A stretch of 9,308 bases of DNA from Planctomyces sp. (GTDB taxonomy: Bacteria > Planctomycetota > Planctomycetia > Planctomycetales > Planctomycetaceae): assembly GCA_005809115.1 (NCBI GenBank), contig SYLK01000188.1:1-9308 (forward strand). The letters are read 5' to 3'. This document shows positions 1-6,139 of the stretch, piece after piece. The position numbers and the translations under genes are program-made. The notes under the pieces are model-generated. The model was not told the origin of the DNA. It did not search any database and saw only the letters and a program-made list of their open reading frames with translations. Positions within the stretch are counted from its first letter, which is position 1, and each line of letters starts with the position of its first letter.

Positions 1-1587
1 CCTTTCGCGACCTTCTGTGCGCTGAACCTCGACACCGATCTCGTCACCCTTGACCTGTCGCGCCTGTATCCGCCCGACGTCGACGCAGCGGCGGTGCGCG
101 CCCGGCTGGCGACGTGGGGGCCGAGTTGTCAATTCATGCGCGAGCTGGAGGCCGGCGCCATCGCCAACCCAGATGAAAAGCGCATGGTCGGCCACTACTG
201 GCTGCGGGCGTCCGCGCTGGCGCCCGATTCCAAGCTGCGCGACGCCAGCGACTCCACGCTCGATCGCGTGCAGCAGTTCGCCGCCGATGTGCATCGGGGC
301 AAAGTGGCGCCGCAGATGGGCGGCACGTTCGACCGCATCCTGGTCGTCGGTATCGGCGGTTCGGCGCTCGGGCCGCAGTTCATCGCCGCAGCGCTGACCT
401 CGCCGCACGACCGCATGGCGGTGCACTTTTTCGACAACACCGACCCGGACGGCATCGATCGAACGATGGACCAGATCGGCGCACGGCTCTGCACCACCTT
501 GACGCTGGTCATCAGCAAGTCCGGCGGCACCAAAGAGACCCGCAACGGCATGATCGAAGCCGCTGCCGCCTATCAACGCGCGGGTCTGGATTTTGCCAAG
601 CACGCAGTCGCGGTTACCGGCGAGGGCAGCGAGCTCGACCGGGTCGCCAAAGGCCGTGGCTTTCTGGCGACATTTCCGATGTGGGACTGGGTCGGCGGGC
701 GCACGAGCGTGTTCTCGGCCGTGGGTCTTTTGCCCGCTGCCTTGCAAGGCCTGGACATCGCGCAGATGCTGGCTGGCGCCACCGAGATGGACGCAGCGAC
801 GCGCGCGCTGGACCCGCTGGACAACCCGGCAGCCTGGCTGGCCTTTGCCTGGCACGAAGCGTCGGGCGGTGTCGGCGCGCGCGACATGGTGGTGCTGCCG
901 TACAAGGACCGCCTGGAGTTGTTTTCGCGCTACCTGCAGCAGCTGGTCATGGAGTCGCTGGGCAAACAACACGACTTGCAGGGCAACGAGGTGTGCCAGG
1001 GCATCGCGGTCTACGGCAACAAGGGCTCGACCGACCAGCACGCGTACGTGCAGCAGTTGCGCGACGGGGTGCGCAACTTTTTCGCCACCTTCATTGAGGT
1101 GCTGCAAGACCGCGAGGACGACCGGCCGGACCTGCAAGTGGAGCCGGGCATCACCAGCGGCGACTACCTGTCGGGCTTTCTGCAGGGCACCCGCAAGGCG
1201 CTGTCCGACGCCGGGCGGCCGAACCTGACGCTGACCGTTCACGACTGCGGCGCACACACCATTGGCGCGCTGATTGCGCTGTACGAGCGGGCCGTGGGGC
1301 TCTACGCGCATCGCGTCGGCATCAACGCCTACCACCAGCCCGGCGTAGAAGCGGGCAAGAAGGCGGCGCAAGCGGTCATTGACCTGCAGCACCAGGTGGT
1401 CGCCGCGCTGCGCCAACAGCCGGACGCTGAGCGACCGCTAGCCGAGATCGCCGCGGCCGCTGGGACCGATGACTTGGAAGCGGTGTTTTGGATTCTGCGC
1501 CATCTGGCTGGGCAGCCCCACAGCGGCGTGGATCGCGTCGATGGCGACCCGTCGCCGGCTGGCAGCGTCTGGGAATTCGTGGCCTGA
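1..1587 (+). CDS. pgi: Glucose-6-phosphate isomerase, 5' partial
   Basis: This enzyme interconverts glucose 6-phosphate and fructose 6-phosphate in the cytoplasm (glycolysis, gluconeogenesis). The reading frame is open from base 1 to the TGA at 1585-1587, giving 528 residues within the window. Family motifs are clear: ELEAGAIANPDEKRMVGHYW near the N-terminus, the SIS-domain phosphate loop GIGGSALG (349-372), ISKSGGT (511-531), MESLGK with the catalytic-type Glu (about 949-966), GSTDQHAYVQQLRDG with the active-site-type His (codon 1039-1041), and YHQPGVEAGKK with the active-site-type Lys (1330-1362). A GTG at 94 could be called as the start, but the family-like stretch VTLDLSRL lies upstream of it in frame, so the true start is probably left of the window. 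Third-position GC is about 90% in 115 codons counted by hand, well above the genes right of 1970. It converges with the ATPase gene 34 bp away, and I see no convincing terminator between them. Confidence 0.95.
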   Translation, partial: PFATFCALNLDTDLVTLDLSRLYPPDVDAAAVRARLATWGPSCQFMRELEAGAIANPDEKRMVGHYWLRASALAPDSKLRDASDSTLDRVQQFAADVHRGKVAPQMGGTFDRILVVGIGGSALGPQFIAAALTSPHDRMAVHFFDNTDPDGIDRTMDQIGARLCTTLTLVISKSGGTKETRNGMIEAAAAYQRAGLDFAKHAVAVTGEGSELDRVAKGRGFLATFPMWDWVGGRTSVFSAVGLLPAALQGLDIAQMLAGATEMDAATRALDPLDNPAAWLAFAWHEASGGVGARDMVVLPYKDRLELFSRYLQQLVMESLGKQHDLQGNEVCQGIAVYGNKGSTDQHAYVQQLRDGVRNFFATFIEVLQDREDDRPDLQVEPGITSGDYLSGFLQGTRKALSDAGRPNLTLTVHDCGAHTIGALIALYERAVGLYAHRVGINAYHQPGVEAGKKAAQAVIDLQHQVVAALRQQPDAERPLAEIAAAAGTDDLEAVFWILRHLAGQPHSGVDRVDGDPSPAGSVWEFVA

Positions 1588-1621
1588 GGTTGAGCCAGCT
1601 AGGGTCCGCTGAGGCTGCAAG

Positions 1622-3850
1622 TCAGTCGTCGCGAAACCACAGCATCCGCAAGCCGTTGACGACCACGAACACCGTGCTGCCCTCGTGCAGCAGCACGGCC
1701 TGGCTGACCTGCACCCAGCCCGCAACTGCGGCAACGATCAGCACCACCGCCACGCCCAGCGCGACCGCAATGTTGGTGCGCACAGCGGACTGTGCGGCCC
1801 GGCCAAGCTGCACCGCGAACGGCAGCTTGCGCAGGTCGTCGCCCATCAGCACCACATCGGCCGTCTCGAGCGCCACGTCGCTGCCTGCGCCGCCCATGGC
1901 CACGCCGATATGCGCGGTGGCCAGGGCGGGAGCATCGTTGACGCCGTCGCCGGTGACAGCGACGAAGTGTCCTGCTTTTCGTGCCGCCTCGACAATCTGC
2001 AGCTTCTGACGAGGTGTGACTCGTGCGAACACGCGTACTCGCTGCACCATCCCGGCCAGTTCATCGACGGACTTTCCGTCAATGTCCGCGGCAGTGACAA
2101 CCTGGTCGTCCCGATCCGCCAGGCCAAGTTCGCGGGCAATGGCCAGTGCAGTCACGCGGTGATCGCCCGTGACCATGGAAACCATGACACCAGCCCGATG
2201 GCAGTCTGCCACGGCCTCGCGCGCTCCCGCTCGCAGTGGGTCAATCATCCCCAGGAATCCGTGCAGTGTCAGATTCCCGGGCCGTGGTGGGACGTCCCCG
2301 GGGCGAGGAGACTCGGCGAGCCGACCGCTGGCCACAGCCAGGACGCGAAGTCCGCGGGCGGCCATGCCCGTTGCCACCTGGTCCAGTCGTCGTCGATCCG
2401 CCTGCGAGAGCTGATCGCCGCACATGTCCAGCACACGTTCTGGCGCGCCTTTGACGAAGACTTCGACGCGTTCGCTGCTGCGATGGTACGAAGCCGCAAA
2501 CTGGTGCTCCGGCTCGAACGGGATGCTGTTCACCTGTGGAAACGCATCGAGAACCTGTTCGCGATGCATACCGGACTTGACTCCCAGACTCAATGCCGCA
2601 ATGTCGACGGCATCCCCGCGCCACGCCCACCCGCCGTTACGTTGATGCAGCTCGGCCTCGTTGCACAGCACGGCTGCGCGGATCGTCGCCGACAGCCGGG
2701 AGTGGTCAGCGGTTTCAGCTCGACTTCCCGCATGAAGCACCTCGCCATGGGGCGAGAATCCCTGGCCAGTCACCGGAAAGACTTCACCATTGGCCAGGCA
2801 GACTTCGCGCACCGTCAGTTCATTGCAGGTCAGCGTTCCGGTCTTGTCCGTGGCAATCAGCGTACAACTGCCCAGGCCTTCGACCGCTGTGAGCTGGCGG
2901 ACAATCACGTTTCGCCTGGCCATGCGTGTGGTGGCCACGGCGAGCGCCACAGTGATTGCCACCGGTAATCCTTCCGGAATGGCAGACACGGCCAGCGCAA
3001 CCACGAAAAAAAACGTCTCGGTCAGCGTGTAGCCTCCCAGCACAATCCCCAGCGTGCCGATCGCGGCAGCAGCGGCCAATGTGCCGACGGCCACATAGTT
3101 TGTGAATCGCTCCATGCGATCCAGCAAAGGAGGCTTCCCGCCGCTGCTTCCCATCACATCCAGGGCCAGCTGGCCGACACTGGTGGCAGTCCCGGTGGAG
3201 ACCACGATTCCCTTTGCCCGACCGCGAGCGACCAGTGAGCCGGCAAACGCCATGTTCTGCCGGTCGGCCAGCGTCGCGTCCTGGTCACCCCGCCAGTCAG
3301 CATCCTTTCGCACCGCCAGTGATTCGCCGGTCAGCAGAGACTCGTAAACTTCCAGGCCCTGTGCGGAAAGCAATCGAGTATCCGCCGGTACGCGGTTTCC
3401 TGATTCCAGCCACAGCACGTCGCCGGGAACAACATCCTCCGCCATCACTTCCCGTGCTTCGCCGTCGCGTTCCACCAGAGCATGCATCCGCAGCAGCTTT
3501 TTCAGTGCATGGCTGCTTTGTTCCGCCTGCCACTCCTGCCACGCCCCGATGACCGCGTTGAGCATCAGGACCACGGCGATGAAGGCAGCGTCTTTGAGGT
3601 CGCCAATCAATGCAGAAACAACCGCTGCAGCCACGAGGATATAGATCAACGGGCTGACGAACTGCCGCAGCACGATCCGCCACAGGGGCGTCGGTCCCCG
3701 CTCGGGCAGCACATTCGGACCATATTCCTGCCGCCGACGCTCGACTTCACCCTGCGACAGGCCGGTCTCGGACGTATTTAACGCCTCGAACACGGTCTCG
3801 ACGAGCCCGACGTGCCATTCCCTCGCATCCTGCTTTCGAGTCAGCGTCAT
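1622..3850 (-). CDS. Hybrid P-type cation ATPase (P2-type body, P1B-type C-terminus)
   Basis: A 742-residue inner-membrane ATP-driven cation pump. It has a cation-ATPase N-terminal domain (about 10-60), membrane segments near 65-83, 86-106, 251-272 and 278-306, the actuator loop TGES (174-177), PEGLP in M4 (292-296), the phosphorylation site DKTGT (D335), the nucleotide-domain KGAP (467-470), TGD (561-563) and the hinge GDGVND (634-639). Up to about residue 630 everything is P2 type. After GDGVNDAPAL the sequence becomes heavy-metal P1B type (SDVALETADVVLMGDDL, then LHEGSTVFVVVNGLRML) with only two more membrane segments. HEGST (722-726) is the last-helix motif known from P1B-4 pumps, yet the P1B metal motif in M4 (SPC or CPC) is absent. 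P2 pumps normally have about 850-900 residues and six C-terminal helices. The start at 3850 is supported by AAGGA six bases upstream. Third-position GC jumps from about 59% to 88% at the switch. The transported ion cannot be predicted, and the gene may be an assembly artefact. Confidence 0.85.
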   Translation of the reverse strand: MTLTRKQDAREWHVGLVETVFEALNTSETGLSQGEVERRRQEYGPNVLPERGPTPLWRIVLRQFVSPLIYILVAAAVVSALIGDLKDAAFIAVVLMLNAVIGAWQEWQAEQSSHALKKLLRMHALVERDGEAREVMAEDVVPGDVLWLESGNRVPADTRLLSAQGLEVYESLLTGESLAVRKDADWRGDQDATLADRQNMAFAGSLVARGRAKGIVVSTGTATSVGQLALDVMGSSGGKPPLLDRMERFTNYVAVGTLAAAAAIGTLGIVLGGYTLTETFFFVVALAVSAIPEGLPVAITVALAVATTRMARRNVIVRQLTAVEGLGSCTLIATDKTGTLTCNELTVREVCLANGEVFPVTGQGFSPHGEVLHAGSRAETADHSRLSATIRAAVLCNEAELHQRNGGWAWRGDAVDIAALSLGVKSGMHREQVLDAFPQVNSIPFEPEHQFAASYHRSSERVEVFVKGAPERVLDMCGDQLSQADRRRLDQVATGMAARGLRVLAVASGRLAESPRPGDVPPRPGNLTLHGFLGMIDPLRAGAREAVADCHRAGVMVSMVTGDHRVTALAIARELGLADRDDQVVTAADIDGKSVDELAGMVQRVRVFARVTPRQKLQIVEAARKAGHFVAVTGDGVNDAPALATAHIGVAMGGAGSDVALETADVVLMGDDLRKLPFAVQLGRAAQSAVRTNIAVALGVAVVLIVAAVAGWVQVSQAVLLHEGSTVFVVVNGLRMLWFRDD

Positions 3851-4320
3851 TCAGCGTCCTTTCCGAGCGATCGTTCGACCACTTCCCCGCCGGGCCGAAA
3901 ATTCGTGGGTCGTACAGGGCATCTGACTCCTTCAGGCCCAAAAGACAGATTCTGCATCGCAGGCCGTCCGCTGGAAATCGAAGCTCGAACCATTTCGGAA
4001 ATGGTGGATTCCTCCATGTCCCGTGGAGTCCGAACTGGCCACTGCAAGTCGCGAAATTCAGACTGTGGCTGGGGAACGAGACGCTGATGAAGTGCAGAGT
4101 ACAATAACTCCTGCTTCCAGACCAGCCCCTGGTCGTGACAGAGGCGTCGCAATTCGTGGCGATCGTAGGCGCGACAGTTCCACACTCGGGACGTCAGATG
4201 CCCCGTCCATCTGTCTTCGGTCGTGAGCAGCAGCAATCGACCACCCACGCGCAGGACTCGAGCCAACTCAGCCAGACCCCCTCGGGCGTCCGGCAGGTGC
4301 TCGATGGCCTGCCGTGGATG
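3847..4320 (-). pseudogene. Class I SAM-dependent methyltransferase remnant
   Basis: Only the second half of a methyltransferase-like domain is recognisable. Reading left from 4311 on the minus strand gives QAIEHLPDARGGLAELARV, then RVGGRLLLLTTEDRWTG and a CRAYDRHELRRLC stretch. This is the usual order of the motif around the domain's fourth strand, the PGGR-like turn and the C-terminal helix, and it is recognisable to about 4080. Upstream in this frame there is a stop codon (tga near 4357-4359). Removing one g around 4312-4314 would join the frame that reads DADLAST to QAIEHLPD, as in intact family members, so a one-base frameshift is likely. No GxGxG nucleotide-binding motif is found upstream. 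The frame runs on to a TGA at 3849-3847 that overlaps the ATPase ATG, but the last ~75 residues are not family-like. Its 5' part was probably lost beside the REP element. Confidence 0.6.
3857..3861 (-). promoter_or_regulatory. Ribosome binding site of the P-type ATPase
   Basis: AAGGA on the minus strand, six bases upstream of the ATG at 3850. It lies within a purine run (GGAAAGGA, 3857-3864) and supports this start, which also gives the usual family N-terminus. Confidence 0.6.
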
Positions 4321-4325
4321 CCAGG

Positions 4326-4570
4326 TCGGCGTCGCGTGAGAGCAGGAGTTGCTGATTCATTTCACTTGCGTACGGACCCCGGTAGTCAGATCTGTTCAGA
4401 CTGGAAACAGCTTGCTGGCGCAACCTGATTCGCACGTCGCCTTCAGTCTGCAGGACTGCGATTGTCTCTGGCAGTCGGCTACGACTTCGAATCCCTGCGT
4501 TTCGTTGACGCAGAGCGGAACTTGTTCCGTTTGGCTCCGAGTGATTCCTGCGAACCTGACGTTGCATTTC
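4326..4570. other. No recognisable gene between methyltransferase remnant and REP element
   Basis: I see no supported gene, RNA or terminator here. A minus-strand frame stays open through the stretch because the neighbouring repeat has no stops, but its translation is rich in R, S and Q and matches no family I know. It may be decayed methyltransferase sequence or left/right-end DNA of the neighbouring mobile element. Confidence 0.4.
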
Positions 4571-4745
4571 CCCCGGCACGCCATCCACCTTGCGTGGATG
4601 GAAGCTCAGTTTGGCCACCAGACCGCGACGCCCATTCCGCATCGCCGCACGCCACCGAGCTTGCCTCGGTGGTACCCGCGTCTGGTTCAGCAACCGGCCC
4701 GGCAGCCAGATTCGCTTCCACCTGGGCGAGCCAGGGTGGAAAGCC
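4571..4745. repeat. 175-bp REP block, left copy
   Basis: Direct repeat of 5734-5908, same orientation and length, with 8 mismatches by eye (about 95% identical). It contains three hairpins: CCATCCAC/GTGGATGG around loop CTTGC (4581-4601), CCACCGAG/CTCGGTGG around loop CTTGC (4652-4672), and an imperfect TTCCACC/GGTGGAA hairpin (4716-4741) whose loop here reads gcgag instead of gcaag. It lies on the 3' side of the transposase gene. Confidence 0.9.
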
Positions 4746-4764
4746 AGCGTCACTGAACGCGCGA

Positions 4765-4800
4765 TCCCGATAGCGACGTCCAATCCGATGTCGGGACGTC
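4765..4800. repeat. Inverted repeat downstream of the transposase gene
   Basis: TCCCGA (4765-4770) pairs with TCGGGA (4791-4796), and the nested GACGTCC (4775-4781) pairs with GGACGTC (4794-4800), so two alternative stems compete. It lies 22 bases beyond the transposase stop codon. There is no T-run, so a classical terminator is not supported. It could be an end-recognition structure of the element or chance. Confidence 0.35.
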
Positions 4801-4822
4801 AAATTGTCGCGGAGCGGAAAAT

Positions 4823-5617
4823 CTAATTGTCGCTCGACGCGCCCCCAACGACAACGCGGTTGTCGTATTCTCCAAATGTTCCGACGAATCCTCCGAACTG
4901 AAATACCGGTTTCATTTCATGCACGAACGCGAGATTGTTCAGAAAGCAAAGCGCCACGTCCTGTGGTGAGTCCTCGAAGCCACAGCCCGTGGCAACGTGA
5001 ATATGGTCCGGCAGAATGCCAGCCCGAGAAATCCTCCTGCGCTTCTTTTGACCAATTCGAAGGATCATGTCTCGCACGGCAATCAGCCGAGCGCTGCTGA
5101 CACACTGCCACCGTTCACGATGGACCAGAACAACGTGCAGGTTGTACCAGTACAGTCCGTGCGACGTCTTCATTGCCTGTGACAGATCCACGGCTGAATC
5201 ACGAATCTGCAGACTCTCCAGAAACGCCTGAAACCTTGTATCGGCATACGAGTGAAGATTCGTCTGCTGACTCACATAACCCTCCACCACGGAGCGTTCT
5301 TCTGAACCAAACGAACGGATCGCAAAGTTCCGGCGGAATGGCTTTGGCTGCGTTTCGCGAACCATGTGTTGCAGCCGTCCCTTGACTCGCTGCACAATCC
5401 GTAATGGAGACACATGAGGCTTTGTGCTGATTGCAAACTGGCTGGTTTCCGGATTGAGCAACCGATGGCTCAAAATGCGAATTCCATCCGGTTCGAGCGA
5501 CTCCCGAAGCGCATCCAGCCATTCTGTGCGGTTCTGGCTCTGCAACCAGAAGATCGTAAGACCCCATTGCAACGGATGTACGAACGTGCAGTTTTCGGCC
5601 GTATAGATGGGCTCCAT
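4823..5617 (-). CDS. REP-associated tyrosine transposase (HUH/Y1-like, tandem two-half form)
   Basis: A 264-residue IS200-like protein, presumed to nick and rejoin single-stranded DNA at REP hairpins through a covalent tyrosine link. The N-terminal half (about 1-140) has the Y1 order: beta strands, then PHVSPLRIVQRVKGRLQ (67-83), then NFAIRSFG and the helix VEGYVSQQ with candidate catalytic Tyr114. Where the HUH motif should be, it reads NPETSQFAIS (55-64), so both histidines are missing. The C-terminal half (about 150-264) begins again with YWYNLHVVLVHRERW, has the intact motif LPDHIHVATG (H205, H207) and VGTFGEYDNRVV, but ends before a tyrosine helix. The halves therefore complement each other. 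The frame is open upstream to 6088 only through repeats. GAGGAG eight bases before the ATG at 5617, and the start of family-like sequence there, fix the start. The stop is TAG at 4825-4823. Family call firm, two-half reading likely. Confidence 0.85.
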   Translation of the reverse strand: MEPIYTAENCTFVHPLQWGLTIFWLQSQNRTEWLDALRESLEPDGIRILSHRLLNPETSQFAISTKPHVSPLRIVQRVKGRLQHMVRETQPKPFRRNFAIRSFGSEERSVVEGYVSQQTNLHSYADTRFQAFLESLQIRDSAVDLSQAMKTSHGLYWYNLHVVLVHRERWQCVSSARLIAVRDMILRIGQKKRRRISRAGILPDHIHVATGCGFEDSPQDVALCFLNNLAFVHEMKPVFQFGGFVGTFGEYDNRVVVGGASSDN

Positions 5618-5625
5618 ACTCCCTG

Positions 5626-5631
5626 CTCCTC
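5626..5631 (-). promoter_or_regulatory. Ribosome binding site of the transposase
   Basis: GAGGAG with an eight-base spacer to the ATG at 5617. It decides the start, since the same frame stays open for another 157 codons through the repeat array. A second GGGAG lies too close to the ATG. Confidence 0.7.
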
Positions 5632-5666
5632 GTGTTGGTTCGCGGTGACGCGTGATGATATCAAGG

Positions 5667-5720
5667 CCGCGGTCTGGTTGCCAAATCTGGCTTCCACCTG
5701 GGCAAGCCAGCGTGGAAAGC
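5667..5720. repeat. Solitary REP unit upstream of the transposase
   Basis: It consists of the conserved lead ccgcggtctggttgccaaat followed by the TTCCACC hairpin (5692-5717, loop gcaag) and the tail aaagc. The same unit recurs at 5926, 5997 and 6070. It lies about 50 bases upstream of the transposase start codon, so its hairpin could affect transposase expression (inference). Confidence 0.85.
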
Positions 5721-5733
5721 GGACGCTGGATAT

Positions 5734-5908
5734 CCCCGGCACGCCATCCACCTTGCGTGGATGGAAGCTCCGTTTGGCCACCAGACCGTGACGCCCATGC
5801 CGCATCGCCGCACGCCACCGAGCTTGCCTCGGTGGTAGCCGCGTTTGGTTCAGCAACGCGCCCGGCAGCCAGATTCGCTTCCACCTGGGCAAGCCAGGGT
5901 GGAAAGCC
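5734..5908. repeat. 175-bp REP block, right copy
   Basis: Second copy of the block at 4571-4745, same orientation. Its hairpins are at 5744-5764 and 5815-5835 (both perfect 8-bp stems on a CTTGC loop) and 5879-5904 (TTCCACC stem, loop gcaag). It lies on the 5' side of the transposase and runs into the tandem array. Confidence 0.9.
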
Positions 5909-6126
5909 GCGTAATGGGAATGCGGCCGCGGGCTGGTTGCCAAATCGGGCTTCCACCTGGGCAAGCCAGGGTGGAAAGCCGTGCGATGGAAATGCCGCTG
6001 CGATCTGGTTGCCAAATCGGGCTTCCACCTGGGCAAGCCAGAGTGGAAAGCTGACGTGATGGAAATGCTGCCGCGGTCTGGTTGCCAAATCTGGCTTCCA
6101 CCTGAACGAGCCAAGGGTGGAAAGCT
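5877..6126. repeat. Tandem array of ~72-bp REP units
   Basis: The motif gcttccacct starts at 5877, 5949, 6021 and 6094, a period of 72, 72 and 73 bases. Each unit has a lead with ggttgccaaat (the first has a different lead), a TTCCACC/GGTGGAA hairpin and a linker around gatgg(g/a)aatg. The loop is gcaag in the first three units and decayed (aacgag) in the last. 72 is a multiple of three, so stop-free frames run through it and give false proteins. The array ends 14 bases before the oxidoreductase stop codon and could act as an mRNA 3'-end hairpin cluster for that gene, as REP elements do elsewhere (inference). Confidence 0.9.
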
Positions 6127-6139
6127 GAAGGTCACTCGG

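Larger units (their letters stand above)
4571..6126 (-). mobile_element. REP-RAYT element (transposase gene inside REP-type hairpin repeats)
   Basis: A single HUH/Y1-like transposase gene (4823-5617) sits between two 175-bp directly repeated blocks. Additional repeat units on its 5' side run up to 14 bases from the end of the oxidoreductase gene. All units are built of short imperfect palindromes, the known arrangement of REP sequences and their RAYT transposases. REP mobilisation by RAYTs is known for other bacteria; activity here is inference. I see no terminal inverted repeats of a DDE-type insertion sequence and no obvious target-site duplication. The element lies directly next to a truncated methyltransferase gene, so its arrival or later repeat recombination may have removed that gene's 5' part. 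Confidence 0.7.

Noticed and set aside
94..96. GTG as start of the isomerase
   Set aside because: Family-like sequence (VTLDLSRL) lies upstream in the same open frame and there is no ribosome binding site before 94.
1588..1621. Bidirectional terminator between the convergent isomerase and ATPase genes
   Set aside because: I found no stable stem with a T-run in these 34 bases.
1685..2968. 427-codon plus-strand open frame opposite the ATPase gene
   Set aside because: It is antisense to a gene with all P-type ATPase motifs. Its translation is rich in H, R and S and matches no family. It is a high-GC shadow frame.
3847..3850. ATGA overlap between the methyltransferase-frame stop and the ATPase start as evidence of translational coupling
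   Set aside because: The last ~75 codons of the upstream frame are not family-like and the gene is frameshifted, so the overlap is probably fortuitous.
5667..6126. CRISPR array
   Set aside because: The 72-bp units are repeats along most of their length, with palindromes throughout and no unique spacers. There are no cas genes, and a RAYT-type transposase is adjacent.
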